A stretch of DNA of 64,000 bases from Haloimpatiens massiliensis (GCF_900184255.1 NZ_LT854640.1:1149422-1213421), one strand, 5' to 3'. Counted from the stretch's first letter, positions 1 through 10,094 are shown. The notes: a model not told the origin generated them from the letters alone. Numbers and translations: made by a program.

Positions 1-102
1 GTATTTTAGATATTACTATTGTATTTTATTCAATAATAATTATCAATATTATTATAATTGATAAACTTAATTACAATTTCATTTCTTTTCATTAATTCTA
101 TT

Positions 103-2097
103 TTACTCTAATATTTCATTTAAATACTTTCTTTTTGTAATAAAATAAAACGAAGTTTGTAGCATAAGATATATTAAAGATACTATAATTGAAACTAATA
201 GCAACTTTTTGTACATTGAATAATTAGAAGCCATAATAGCAATATATCCTATTCCTACAATGCTTCCTAAAATAATAGGAATAAAGAAAGTAGGTCTTAG
301 TTCCTTCGAAATAATCCTCTTCATCTCGCAATCTGTAATACCTATTTTAAATAGTTTTTTATATTTTTCTTTTTCATTTTCTATATCTGTATATACCTTA
401 AAATATAATACAACTCCACTAGATATTAAAAACAGTAACCCCATAAAACTTATTACAAAGAATAAAAAACCATATTTACTTATATCAATTTTGTAGCTCT
501 CTAATTTAGACACAGGTCTATATACTTCTATGCCTTCTGCATCCCATCGCTCACGCTTCTCAATATTATTCCATATATTATTATCAGAAATTCCATTACT
601 CTTTTTTAAAGCTGTAATTAAATTTTCTAAATTAGCTTCAGTATTATTCCAATTTTCAAATTTCAATAAATTGAATGACCCAACATTTTTACTACTCTTT
701 TCAGTCATCATATTATAATCTTCATCATTTAAAATAATTAACTGTAAAGTATCATATTTACCCGTAGCCATATAATTTAATGTATTTTCATATATTTCTT
801 CTTGTACTTTAAATTCATGAAACTTTCCTTTATCTTCTCCCTTTATCTTTAGAATTTCGCCTTCTTTACACCATGCTTTTTTCTCTTTTCTATAACAACA
901 ACTTACAGCATTATCTTTTTTAACATGAACTTTTTTTCTTGATATTTTATTAATCTCACTTTCAGAAAAAATTATGCTATTTCTATCCCAAAGCTCATAT
1001 TTACCAACATAATATTTATGAAGTTCCATTGTAGTAAAATTTACTTTCTTTTGCTCATTAAGTGGATTTTCTTTTGTATTCACCACTTCTTTTAATTTAT
1101 TCTGATATAACTTATTCATACTTAAAGTCTCTACATACATAATATCATAAGGATATTCCTTCATTATGTTATCCCTTACTGTCATATAAAATCCAAAGGT
1201 TAACCCTATAAAAAATATAGCTGCACTACTTAAAATGGATAAAGTATATAATATTTTCTTATACTCATTAAATTTATAATTTATCTCATTTAAACTTATA
1301 ATTCGTTTAAAATATATTGTAATATTTTTTTTATACAATTTTATACCTAAAGAACCAAACTCTGAAATTATAAAATATAATCCTATTCCCAATATACACA
1401 TAAAAACTACTACCATAAAAGGTTGATGTTTAAAAATATCTCCTAAAATTGTATAATAGGTTAGTATAAATGAAGCCCCTATTAAAATCACACCTAAAAT
1501 TCCCAACATAGGGTGAGTAACTTTTTTATTTACACACTTTCTACTATTTTTTAAAAGCTCTGTTACTTCCAATTTTCTTATATACATTTTTATTATAAAC
1601 ATTACAGCTACATATATTAGAAAAAATAATCCTATACTTAAAATGTAGCTCTTATAACTTAAAGTATAATTTATATTCTTAAGTTCCAATATTCTAGTTA
1701 CTATCATAAAAAATAATCTAGAAAAAACTGAAGCTACTAACAAACCCAAAGTTAAAGCTCCCAAAATAATAATGCTGTTTTCAATATTTACTATTCTATT
1801 TATATCTTTCTCTGTCATACCTAAAGTTAAAAATAATCCAAATTCTTTACTCCTAGATTTTATAAATGAAGAATGAGCATAGCTTATAAAGAAAAAGCAA
1901 AATGCACCAATAATTATAAGACAACTTTTTATAGTATTGTATAGATTAGGGCTAACACCCTTTATTATGCTGTCATTAAATAATAGCGTGCTATACATAA
2001 ATAAAACTGTTATACAAAAACTACTACATAAAAAATACGCAAAATATTTTTTAATATTAAATCTAAAATTTTTAATTGCAATATCTTTAAATGTCAC
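103..2097 (-). CDS. BceB/FtsX-type ABC transporter permease, module 1
   Basis: Large permease of a peptide-antibiotic type ABC transporter. The 664-residue protein shows about ten hydrophobic segments: one near the N-terminus, a group of FtsX-type helices in the first 300 residues, a roughly 200-residue extracytoplasmic domain, then three C-terminal helices, which is the BceB arrangement. The GTG start at 2097 follows a GGTGG-type ribosome site and overlaps the end of the ATPase gene by 11 bases; a longer frame would start at 2160 but lies inside that gene. It is last in the order regulator, kinase, ATPase, permease. Family membership implies bacitracin- or lantibiotic-type sensing and resistance, but the substrate cannot be read from the sequence. 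Confidence 0.88.
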   Translation of the reverse strand: MTFKDIAIKNFRFNIKKYFAYFLCSSFCITVLFMYSTLLFNDSIIKGVSPNLYNTIKSCLIIIGAFCFFFISYAHSSFIKSRSKEFGLFLTLGMTEKDINRIVNIENSIIILGALTLGLLVASVFSRLFFMIVTRILELKNINYTLSYKSYILSIGLFFLIYVAVMFIIKMYIRKLEVTELLKNSRKCVNKKVTHPMLGILGVILIGASFILTYYTILGDIFKHQPFMVVVFMCILGIGLYFIISEFGSLGIKLYKKNITIYFKRIISLNEINYKFNEYKKILYTLSILSSAAIFFIGLTFGFYMTVRDNIMKEYPYDIMYVETLSMNKLYQNKLKEVVNTKENPLNEQKKVNFTTMELHKYYVGKYELWDRNSIIFSESEINKISRKKVHVKKDNAVSCCYRKEKKAWCKEGEILKIKGEDKGKFHEFKVQEEIYENTLNYMATGKYDTLQLIILNDEDYNMMTEKSSKNVGSFNLLKFENWNNTEANLENLITALKKSNGISDNNIWNNIEKRERWDAEGIEVYRPVSKLESYKIDISKYGFLFFVISFMGLLFLISSGVVLYFKVYTDIENEKEKYKKLFKIGITDCEMKRIISKELRPTFFIPIILGSIVGIGYIAIMASNYSMYKKLLLVSIIVSLIYLMLQTSFYFITKRKYLNEILE

Positions 2098-2851
2098 TTC
2101 TCTCACCACCCATAATAACTTGACAATCAAGTATTTCATCAAAAAACTGTTTTCTATCACCTTTTTTTACAATTTCCATATGAATGTTCCCATCTTTTAT
2201 AAATATAATTCTCTTACAAAAGCTAGCAGCAAATGGATCATGAGTTACCATTAAAATAGTGCTATTCATACATTCATTCATTTTACTAAGGCATTTCATT
2301 ACGTTATTTGAGGACTTTGAATCTAAATTTCCTGTAGGCTCATCTGCAAGTACAATAGCAGGATCATTTACAAGTGCTCTACTTGCTGCTACCCTTTGCT
2401 GCTGACCACCAGACACATTATAAGGGTATTTATTTGCAATATCCTGTATTTCAAAAAATTTCATAATTTCTTTTGTCTTTTTTTCCATAACATCGGGTTT
2501 GATTTTGTCCAGTATCATTGGCAACATTACATTTTCTTTTAAAGTTAAACTATCCATGAGATTAAAATCTTGAAACACAAATCCTAGGCTCTTTCTTCTA
2601 AATATGGCTAACTCATCTTTACCTAAAGTTTCAATATTTTTACCCATAATTTTTACATTACCGGATGTAGGCTTGTCTATGCCTCCTAAAATATTTAAAA
2701 GTGTACTCTTTCCACTTCCAGAAGGCCCCATAACTCCTACGAACTCTCCCTCTTCAATTTTCACATCTACTCCATTTAAGGCATGAGTAGAATTGCTATC
2801 ATTTTTTCCTCCATAAATCTTAGTTAGTTGTTTTGTATCCACTACTATCAT
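2087..2851 (-). CDS. ABC transporter ATP-binding protein, module 1
   Basis: Cytoplasmic ATPase partner of the permease that follows it, 254 residues, of the MacB/LolD/BceA subfamily. It has a Walker A motif (GPSGSGKST), a Q-loop (VFQDFNLMD), the signature NVSGGQQQRV, a Walker B leading into DEPTGNLD, and the switch histidine in MVTHD. The C-terminal tail after the core, about 30 residues, is slightly longer than usual. The ribosome site is GGAGGGG with good spacing to the ATG. The gap to the upstream kinase gene holds a 74-bp MITE copy, so module 1 is not as tightly packed as module 2. Confidence 0.93.
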   Translation of the reverse strand: MIVVDTKQLTKIYGGKNDSNSTHALNGVDVKIEEGEFVGVMGPSGSGKSTLLNILGGIDKPTSGNVKIMGKNIETLGKDELAIFRRKSLGFVFQDFNLMDSLTLKENVMLPMILDKIKPDVMEKKTKEIMKFFEIQDIANKYPYNVSGGQQQRVAASRALVNDPAIVLADEPTGNLDSKSSNNVMKCLSKMNECMNSTILMVTHDPFAASFCKRIIFIKDGNIHMEIVKKGDRKQFFDEILDCQVIMGGERSDI

Positions 2852-2876
2852 GTTTTCCCCTCCAAATGTAATATAT

Positions 2877-2950
2877 AATTAAACCACAAAAAGATACAAT
2901 GTAGTGAAATTTCATAATTCAAGTAATGTAATACTTTTTGTGCCATAATC
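2877..2950. repeat. Miniature inverted-repeat element, internally deleted copy (family 1, copy A)
   Basis: A 74-bp palindrome with ends related to GATTAAACCACAAAAAG, matching the outer arms of the larger copies at 16398-16708 and 43692-43857 but lacking their centre. It is flanked by the direct repeat AATATAT at 2870-2876 and 2951-2957, as expected for a target-site duplication. It sits between the kinase and ATPase genes of module 1. Confidence 0.75.
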
Positions 2951-3041
2951 AATATATTATTTTAATTATTCAATTCATTCCTTATAGCTAAATTATATAT
3001 CTTACAACTTAAAGGAGTAATGCATTTACCTTACCCTAACC

Positions 3042-4106
3042 TTACGATTTTGAAAGGTACTTTATTTTTATTTCTGTTTCTTTCTTCACTTCACTTCTTA
3101 CAGATATTTCATGTCCCAATTTCCCACATATTATTTTACATATGTATAATCCTATTCCCGTACTTTGTTTATGTCTTCTACCATTAGTTCCTGTAAAAAA
3201 TGCCTCAAAAACCCTATTAATATCATAACTTGGTATACCTATACCTTCATCCTTTATATTAAGAACTATATGATTTTCCTCCCTCTCAATTCTACAAATC
3301 ACAAATTTACTTACATCTTTCTCTACTTCACCCGCTCTACTATACTTAATAGCATTGGAAATAATTTGACCGATCATAAATTCATTCCATTTTCTATCCG
3401 TTAGAATTTTCGTATTTTTACATTCACACAACACCTTTGGAAAAACCTTGTTATATATGAATTTATTTTTTTGCTGGTTAATAACCTTCTTCAATGAATC
3501 ACATAAGTCCACAGCTTCTGGAATATAATCCTTTGAGAAGTCCTCTATACGTATCATATTTAATATCTGGTCTAAACCATCTAAAAGCTTTGTATTTTCT
3601 TCCCTTATTTCTTCAATATATTTGTATATTAACATTGAATCATCTAACTTTTCAGTAAAGCAATGATAATCTAAGTTTTCTATAATCTTTTGAATTATAA
3701 TTTCAATTATGGATACAGGAGTTTTCATATTATGAACCCATTGTGAAAAAAATTTGTTGTTTATTCTGTTATCCTCTTCCATAGAATTTACATTGCATAT
3801 ATATATTTTATTCATTTCATATAATAACTTTTTTACTCCTTTTTGCTCATAGGTTATTGCATATATATCATCTATATTTAAATTTTTTATCATCCGTTTA
3901 ATGCTGATATTAAACTTATAATAGATATAGAACTGAAACACTAAAAACATTACATATAAAAAAATTGAAATCAATATAGGATAAAGTAAGGGGATTCTTT
4001 TATCTACATAAAGATAAAAAAATAAAATAATAACAAACGTATTAATAAAATAAATGAAGGTTGTACTAATCTTATCCTTTATAAAATTTAAAATTATTCT
4101 TTTCAT
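3042..4106 (-). CDS. BceS-like sensor histidine kinase, module 1
   Basis: Intramembrane-sensing histidine kinase of 354 residues. Two transmembrane helices lie at about residues 13-32 and 42-62 with almost no extracellular loop, so it probably senses through its partner ABC transporter rather than directly. The H-box reads WVHNMKTPVSII with the phospho-acceptor His near residue 125; the N-box (NAIKYS), G1 (DEGIGIP) and G2 (TGIGLYI) follow. The start at 4106 is chosen because GGGTGAT precedes that ATG; a TTG four codons upstream is possible. It lies 21 bases after the regulator gene. Signal specificity is unknown. Confidence 0.9.
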   Translation of the reverse strand: MKRIILNFIKDKISTTFIYFINTFVIILFFYLYVDKRIPLLYPILISIFLYVMFLVFQFYIYYKFNISIKRMIKNLNIDDIYAITYEQKGVKKLLYEMNKIYICNVNSMEEDNRINNKFFSQWVHNMKTPVSIIEIIIQKIIENLDYHCFTEKLDDSMLIYKYIEEIREENTKLLDGLDQILNMIRIEDFSKDYIPEAVDLCDSLKKVINQQKNKFIYNKVFPKVLCECKNTKILTDRKWNEFMIGQIISNAIKYSRAGEVEKDVSKFVICRIEREENHIVLNIKDEGIGIPSYDINRVFEAFFTGTNGRRHKQSTGIGLYICKIICGKLGHEISVRSEVKKETEIKIKYLSKS

Positions 4107-4127
4107 TTCATCACCCAATATTTTAAA

Positions 4128-4814
4128 CTACTTTATTGATTTAGAATCAATGAAATAGCCTACACCCCTCTTAGTTTTAATAGCATTTTCTATACCAACG
4201 TCCCTTAACTTATTTTTTACCCTTGTTACATTTACAGTTAATGTGTTATCATCCACAAACACAGTATCATCCCATAGGATTTCTAATAATTCCTCCCTTG
4301 TAACCACCTTATCCTTATCCTCAATTAACTTTTTTATTAATTTACATTCATTTTTACTAAACTCTAGCTCTTTATTTTCATAAATTATCTTATAATTGCT
4401 TTCATCCAACGTTAAGCCATTTATACTGATATTATTGTTTTTTACATACTCTCCACAACTTCTTCTAAAACATGCTTTTATCTTTGCTAAAAGTATTTGA
4501 AGACTAAGGGGCTTTGTAATATAATCATCTGCTCCCAATTCAATTCCCATAACCTGTTCGGCTTCTGCTGTCCTTGCAGATATAATAATAATTGGAGTTG
4601 TATTTTTTCTTCTAAATATGCGACAGAAATAAAATCCATCATAATAAGGTAGGTTTATATCTAATAAAACCAAATCTGGATTTATACTGTAAAATTGTTC
4701 CTCTACTTTTTTATAATCTTCTACAGTTTCCACTTGATAATCATATCTTTCAAGATATTCTTTTATGTGTTCCTGCAATTTCCCATCGTCCTCTATAAGA
4801 AAAATTTTATACAT
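4128..4814 (-). CDS. OmpR-family response regulator, module 1
   Basis: DNA-binding response regulator of 228 residues. The receiver domain has the acidic pair at residues 9-10, the phospho-acceptor Asp52 in LLDINLP and the conserved Lys in YITKPL; the C-terminal winged helix ends with the typical TKRGVGYF. AAGGTGAT lies well placed before the ATG. It is the first gene of module 1 and by family behaviour should control the downstream ATPase and permease after phosphorylation by the adjacent kinase. A short inverted repeat, GGTGA/TCACC at 4914-4927, lies about 100 bases upstream and might be an operator, but this is only a guess. Confidence 0.93.
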   Translation of the reverse strand: MYKIFLIEDDGKLQEHIKEYLERYDYQVETVEDYKKVEEQFYSINPDLVLLDINLPYYDGFYFCRIFRRKNTTPIIIISARTAEAEQVMGIELGADDYITKPLSLQILLAKIKACFRRSCGEYVKNNNISINGLTLDESNYKIIYENKELEFSKNECKLIKKLIEDKDKVVTREELLEILWDDTVFVDDNTLTVNVTRVKNKLRDVGIENAIKTKRGVGYFIDSKSIK

Positions 4815-4840
4815 TTTATCACCTTTTCTCTAATAATCAT

Positions 4841-4881
4841 CATAAAAATAAGAGATTTCGTTTATAAATACAAAATCTCTT
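4841..4881 (-). terminator. Rho-independent terminator of module 2
   Basis: The stem AAGAGATTT / AAATCTCTT (4850-4858 with 4873-4881) is followed on the minus strand by TTATTTTTATG. It lies after the module 2 permease and before the module 1 regulator, so it separates the two transcription units. Confidence 0.7.
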
Positions 4882-4961
4882 ACACATGATATATTTTAGT
4901 ACATATTTATATAGGTGAAACCTCACCATTATGGCATATCATAATATATTTTTATAAACCA

Positions 4962-7358
4962 CTATTCATTATATCTTATTTTATCTACTATAGAATCTTT
5001 TTTAAGACTTCTTTGAGCTAAGTAAGTAATTAAAATTTCTACAGCTATTAGTATAACTATAAGGGATATAAGCGAAATTAACGGAAACTTATACACTGCA
5101 TAGGTAGCTTTTTTTCTAAATAACCTATAGCATATATATCCTATTGCAGTTCCTAAAGTTACTGATACTACTCCACTTATTAAGGCATAGTACATCCCCT
5201 CTATTTGAAGAGTTTTTATAAGCTGCCTATCTGAAAGTCCTACAGCTTGAAGCATACCTATTTCCTTTTTTCTTGCAAGTATACTAGTAATTATTGTATT
5301 TATTAAATTAAGAATACCAATAATCGCTATTACAAAAATTATACTACCAGAAACCACTTTAATTCCTCTGAATTGATTTTCAAGTTTCTCTTTAACTTCT
5401 CTATAATCCATGATGGTTACATTGCTATTTCCAAAGCTCTTTAAAGATTTTTTTACATAATCATATTTATCCTCCTTTATATCTATATTTAATCTTACAG
5501 GCCTATCATCCTTAAGAGTCCTTACAAAAGTATCTTTGTGAGTTATAAACTGTGCACCTCCCCAATGGGACCAGCCTAAATCTTCTACATTCTTTGTTAC
5601 TATCCCATCTACCATAAACTCTAAAATTTTTCCTTTACTATTGCCACTAATTTTCTTTAAACGTACTTTCTCTCCAACTTTAAAATGACAAGGCCTATTT
5701 TCTGCCACTACTACCAACACTCTGTTTTTATTCTTTAAATCATCTAAACATAATTTTCCATCAGATAAATATTTTTTAGAATCTCTTAACATTTTGTCAT
5801 CAAATCCATAAAAATCACATGATATATTTTTTTCATTGAGGATAGTTTTATCTTGTAATTTAAGTGAAGTGTACCTTAATAAACTTACATTTTCAACACC
5901 ATTTATATCTTTTATACTTTTAATTAAACCGCTTTTGAATGGATTAGATACCCCATCATCAGTCTGTGCATGCATTGAAGTCATTTGAAAATCACTTCTA
6001 ATCTCCTCCTTTACACGCTGATTTATATCCATACTTGGAATAATTGTTGAAAATATCATAAATAAAACTCCACTTATGGTTAAGGATAATAATGTCATAA
6101 TAGTTCTTTTTTTGTTTCTCCATAAATTTAGATATGAAAGTTTTTTCTCACTTATTTCTTTTTCACCATCTTTTATTACATTTTTCTCTTTCATCTTGGC
6201 TCCACTAAACCTTATAGCCTCTATAGGAGATACCTTTGCCGCCATTCTTGCAGGTTTTATTAATGAAATTATTACTGTAAGAAGACTTACTATAATTGTT
6301 ACTAAAATTATATATGGAGAGGATTCTATAGTTAAATTTTCAACGTAAACCATAGGTATTACAAAATAGCTTAAAATATAACCCATCAAAATACCTAAGG
6401 GTATCCCTATACTTGACATAAAAATTCCATCTAACATAATACTTTTTCTTATCTGTTTTTTTGTGGCTCCTAATGCACCTAAAAGACCAAATTGCCTTAT
6501 TTTATCAATTATAGAAATATGAAAAATATTATGGATTACTATAATTGCAGACAAAATTACCACTAGCCCAATAACAATGTAAGGCATTATAGTTTCAAAA
6601 TCTATTTCAAAAGATTTTATATAATCTTTATTTATACTCATGTCATCAGATGATAATCCTAAATTTTTACCTATATGAAGTATGTTCTCTTCTATATTCT
6701 TATTATCTTTGAGTCTTACGTAATAAGACGTTTTAAAATCATCTGAATTAAATTTATTCTCAACAAAATTTCTAGATACCACTGCATTTGAAACATACTG
6801 CATTCTTGCATACTCATTCTCTTTTAAAATTCCACTTATAACAAATTCCTTTTCATCTATAATAGGCTCTTTTTTATCATCTTTTAGACGAAGTAAATAC
6901 TTAAAATGTACTTTTTCACCAACCTCTGGTTTTACACGTAGCCTTTCTAGTATCCATCTCTCTACAGCTATTTCATTACTTTTCTCAGGCATACGCCCCT
7001 TTTCCAATTTTACATTTTGCATTTCCATATATGTTTTATCCATATATAAAAAATTCATTATGCAGGAACCTAAATCCTTATTTTTTACATCTGCTGCAAA
7101 AATATATTGTCCAATTTCTTTTACCTTTATATTATTTTTTAATGTATCCATTTGTTTTTTATTCAAATTCGAATATTTACCATGGCATTTTCCTACTCTT
7201 TCTTCCATTCCTCTTATATTCATAACTCTAACACTATTAGACAATATGCCTATAGATGTCAACAAGCATGTTGTTAGCACTATTGTAATAATGGTGAGAA
7301 TATTTTTTCGCTTATTGCATTTAAAATTTTTCCACGAAAAATTTAATATGCTACTCAT
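4962..7358 (-). CDS. FtsX/MacB-type ABC transporter permease, module 2
   Basis: Membrane permease of 798 residues with the four-plus-four FtsX layout: an N-terminal helix near residues 20-40, an extracytoplasmic domain, three helices around residues 255-370, a second N-terminal-like helix near 425, another extracytoplasmic domain, and three C-terminal helices. Both halves contain the FtsX sequence pattern LGALGATKKQIR and LQAVGLSDRQLI, showing internal duplication, unlike the BceB-type permease of module 1. The ATG at 7358 has a GGGGGG ribosome site and overlaps the ATPase gene by 8 bases. Probably exports or extracts a peptide or lipid-like antimicrobial; substrate unknown. Confidence 0.88.
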   Translation of the reverse strand: MSSILNFSWKNFKCNKRKNILTIITIVLTTCLLTSIGILSNSVRVMNIRGMEERVGKCHGKYSNLNKKQMDTLKNNIKVKEIGQYIFAADVKNKDLGSCIMNFLYMDKTYMEMQNVKLEKGRMPEKSNEIAVERWILERLRVKPEVGEKVHFKYLLRLKDDKKEPIIDEKEFVISGILKENEYARMQYVSNAVVSRNFVENKFNSDDFKTSYYVRLKDNKNIEENILHIGKNLGLSSDDMSINKDYIKSFEIDFETIMPYIVIGLVVILSAIIVIHNIFHISIIDKIRQFGLLGALGATKKQIRKSIMLDGIFMSSIGIPLGILMGYILSYFVIPMVYVENLTIESSPYIILVTIIVSLLTVIISLIKPARMAAKVSPIEAIRFSGAKMKEKNVIKDGEKEISEKKLSYLNLWRNKKRTIMTLLSLTISGVLFMIFSTIIPSMDINQRVKEEIRSDFQMTSMHAQTDDGVSNPFKSGLIKSIKDINGVENVSLLRYTSLKLQDKTILNEKNISCDFYGFDDKMLRDSKKYLSDGKLCLDDLKNKNRVLVVVAENRPCHFKVGEKVRLKKISGNSKGKILEFMVDGIVTKNVEDLGWSHWGGAQFITHKDTFVRTLKDDRPVRLNIDIKEDKYDYVKKSLKSFGNSNVTIMDYREVKEKLENQFRGIKVVSGSIIFVIAIIGILNLINTIITSILARKKEIGMLQAVGLSDRQLIKTLQIEGMYYALISGVVSVTLGTAIGYICYRLFRKKATYAVYKFPLISLISLIVILIAVEILITYLAQRSLKKDSIVDKIRYNE

Positions 7359-8034
7359 TTTTATTCCCCCCATTAACTACTTTTCCATCAGTAATCCTAA
7401 TTACCCTATCAGCCATTTGAGCTATTCTGTCATCATGTGTAATCATAATTAAAGTTTGATGATACTTCTTTATAGACATTTTCAGCAAATTAATTACTTC
7501 TGCACTATTTTTAGAATCTAAATTTCCTGTAGGCTCATCTGCTAATATTATAGCCGGCTTAGTTGCTAAAGCTCTAGCTATAGCAGTTCTCTGTTGTTGT
7601 CCTCCTGAAAGCGCATTTGTAAGAAACTTCTTTTTTTCATATATTCCTAAAGTATTCATCAAATCATCAATATACATCTTATCTACCTTTTTACCATCTA
7701 ATCCTATAGGAAGTGTTATATTCTCCCAAACATTTAAAACTGGCACAAGATTGTATGACTGAAAAATAAATCCTATTTTTCTTCTTCTAAATACAGCCAG
7801 TTTGTTGTCATTCATAGAAAATATATTTTTTCCATCTATAACCACCTTTCCACTAGTGGGTCTGTCTAAACCTCCTAATATATGAAGTAGGGTACTCTTT
7901 CCAGAACCTGAAGCACCTACTATTGCAACAAATTCACCCTCATCAATACTGAGACTAACGCCATCTAATGCTTTTACAAGATTATCTCCTGCTCCATAAT
8001 ATTTCTTCAATAAATCTGATTCCAAGATTTTCAT
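7351..8034 (-). CDS. ABC transporter ATP-binding protein, module 2
   Basis: MacB/LolD-type ATPase of 227 residues, the normal size for the family. It shows Walker A (GASGSGKST), Q-loop (FQSYNLVPV), signature ALSGGQQQRT, Walker B with DEPTGNLD and the switch His in MITHD. GGGGGAG precedes the ATG. It overlaps the permease gene, which argues for translational coupling and a shared complex. The gene follows the kinase by 117 bases, where no strong terminator is visible. Confidence 0.93.
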   Translation of the reverse strand: MKILESDLLKKYYGAGDNLVKALDGVSLSIDEGEFVAIVGASGSGKSTLLHILGGLDRPTSGKVVIDGKNIFSMNDNKLAVFRRRKIGFIFQSYNLVPVLNVWENITLPIGLDGKKVDKMYIDDLMNTLGIYEKKKFLTNALSGGQQQRTAIARALATKPAIILADEPTGNLDSKNSAEVINLLKMSIKKYHQTLIMITHDDRIAQMADRVIRITDGKVVNGGNKNE

Positions 8035-8151
8035 ATTTACTCCCCCTATAATTATTAATCTGACATTACTTAGTTTCAGATAAAACTTGTAACTCTTCTT
8101 TTCAATTACAACTATAGGATAGCATCTTATATTTACATTAGACTTTCAGAC

Positions 8152-9405
8152 TTACTTACAGTTTTGTAAGTAAAGACTAAACTTAGTTCCTCTACCTTCC
8201 ATTGAATCTACCATTATACTTCCTCCCTGCTCCTCAAATATCTTCCTAGTTAAATATAGACCAACACCAGAACCTTCGCAGTATTTAACCCTCTGTGATT
8301 TTCCTCTGTAAAATCTTTTAAATATATCATTAAATTCTTCCTTAGGTATCCCTATACCGTTATCTTCAATATCTATCCTTAAATAACTTTCCATTAATTC
8401 AGTAGTAATCACAATATGACCATTGTTTTCAGTATACTTTACTGAGTTCTCTAAAATATTAAATATAGCCTCTTTAGTCCATTTAGGATCATGACAAACT
8501 AACACAGAATGTATTTCTTCTGCATTTATTTCAATATTTTTTTCTTGTGCCTTAATAAAAACTTCACTAATAGCCCTTAACAAAGTTGACTTTATATCCT
8601 TTAACTCCTTCTTAAGTTCTATCATGCCCGCTTCCATTCTAGATATCTTTAGCAAAGAATTAAAAAGCCATTCCAATTTATTTATTTCCTGTTTACTCCT
8701 AAATAAAAATTCCTGTATTTCTCCTTTAGTTAACTCCTCCTCTATTAAAAGAGAATTAAATAATTTAATAGAAGCTAACGGAGTTTTAAGCTGATGAGAT
8801 ATATCTGTAACTAAAGATTTTATATTTTCCTTTTCTTTTTTTAAATTTGCAAAATTATATTGCAGGGCCTTTGACATCTGTTTTATTTTAGAAGATAACT
8901 CTGAAAATACACCTTCTACATTGTCTTCTAAATTCAACTTAAAATTATTATCCATTATAGAATCCACAGCTATAGATATTTTATCTACTTTCTTTATAAA
9001 ATAGATAACTGCACATGTTAATACACAAATAACAACTACTGTTAGCAAAATCATAGAGATGAAATCATAACGAGCTAACTCACAAAAATATTTTCTAAAA
9101 GTGACATCTTCCCACATTTTTATTTCAGTTTCATAACCATACTTGTCTAATATTTTCTTCCCATCATTTATATCTTTTTTATTTCCCTCATTAAAAAAGG
9201 TTTTTACTATTTCATTTTCTTTTTCTGGAGATATATTTACCATTTTTCCTATTAGCTCTTGTGAAAATTCCATATGCTGTTTATGAATTAAATTTAAAGT
9301 TGCAAAATGTACATAAAAAACAATTAAATTGTTAATTATTAAAATGGTCATCCCAATAAATAATACTTTTTTAAGTAAAGGTTCTCTTTTAATATATCTA
9401 GTCAT
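8152..9405 (-). CDS. Sensor histidine kinase, module 2
   Basis: Transmembrane sensor kinase of 417 residues. Helices at about residues 13-34 and 117-138 enclose an extracytoplasmic region of about 80 residues, so unlike the module 1 kinase this one has a real sensing domain. A HAMP-like segment follows, then the H-box SHQLKTPLASI with the phospho-His near residue 204, N-box (NSVKYT), G1 (DNGIGIP) and G2 (GSGVGLYLT). The ATG at 9405 overlaps the regulator stop codon as ATGA and has AAAGGTG upstream; the frame is open to 9429 but without a better site. Confidence 0.92.
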   Translation of the reverse strand: MTRYIKREPLLKKVLFIGMTILIINNLIVFYVHFATLNLIHKQHMEFSQELIGKMVNISPEKENEIVKTFFNEGNKKDINDGKKILDKYGYETEIKMWEDVTFRKYFCELARYDFISMILLTVVVICVLTCAVIYFIKKVDKISIAVDSIMDNNFKLNLEDNVEGVFSELSSKIKQMSKALQYNFANLKKEKENIKSLVTDISHQLKTPLASIKLFNSLLIEEELTKGEIQEFLFRSKQEINKLEWLFNSLLKISRMEAGMIELKKELKDIKSTLLRAISEVFIKAQEKNIEINAEEIHSVLVCHDPKWTKEAIFNILENSVKYTENNGHIVITTELMESYLRIDIEDNGIGIPKEEFNDIFKRFYRGKSQRVKYCEGSGVGLYLTRKIFEEQGGSIMVDSMEGRGTKFSLYLQNCK

Positions 9406-10094
9406 TTTATTGTACACCTTTCTACCCAAGTGTACCCAATTCCCCTTATGTTCTTTATATATTTAGGATTAGACGGATCTTCTTCTATTTTTTTTCTAAG
9501 CCTGCTTATATTTACTGCCACAGTATTTTCATCTACAAAATTTCCTTCTAAATCCCATAATTCATTTAAAAGTTGTTCTTTAGTTATAACTTGTCCAGAA
9601 TTAGATATTAAATATTTCAATAGCTTAAATTCAGTTTTGCTTAAAATTAATTCTTCCTTATCTTTAAAAACTTTAAACTTATCTGTATAAAAAGCTATGT
9701 CACCTGTATATATAGCTTTTTCATCATCTTTATTATTTTTTCTTCTTAATACCGCCCTAACTTTTGATATGAGTACCATAAGACTAAATGGCTTTGTAAT
9801 ATAATCATCTGCTCCCAGGTCATATCCATTAACTATATCTACTTCCTGGTCACAAGCAGTTAAAAATATAACTAACGTATCATCCTTTTCTCTTATAAAC
9901 TCGCAAAATTCAAAACCGTTTCCATCAGGTAAATTCACATCTAACAGAACAAGATCTATATTATTTTTTTTTAAAATATTCTTTGCCTCTTTTATACATC
10001 TACATGTAAAAACACTATATCCTTCTTTTCGAAGTTTAAAGCTTATGCCTCTATTTAATGATTCATCATCTTCTACTAATAAAATATTCCCCAT
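9402..10094 (-). CDS. OmpR-family response regulator, module 2
   Basis: Response regulator of 230 residues: receiver with acidic pair at 9-10, Asp52 in LLDVNLP and Lys in YITKPF, then a winged-helix domain ending in NIRGIGYTW. AAGGGGTG precedes the ATG. It opens module 2 and overlaps the kinase gene by four bases. Module organisation is the same as module 1, but receiver and kinase sequences are clearly diverged, so the two probably respond to different signals. Confidence 0.93.
   Translation of the reverse strand: MGNILLVEDDESLNRGISFKLRKEGYSVFTCRCIKEAKNILKKNNIDLVLLDVNLPDGNGFEFCEFIREKDDTLVIFLTACDQEVDIVNGYDLGADDYITKPFSLMVLISKVRAVLRRKNNKDDEKAIYTGDIAFYTDKFKVFKDKEELILSKTEFKLLKYLISNSGQVITKEQLLNELWDLEGNFVDENTVAVNISRLRKKIEEDPSNPKYIKNIRGIGYTWVERCTIK

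Noticed and set aside
1..102. Search for a gene or terminator at the left edge
   Set aside because: Only A+T-rich sequence without a supported reading frame or a convincing hairpin is present.
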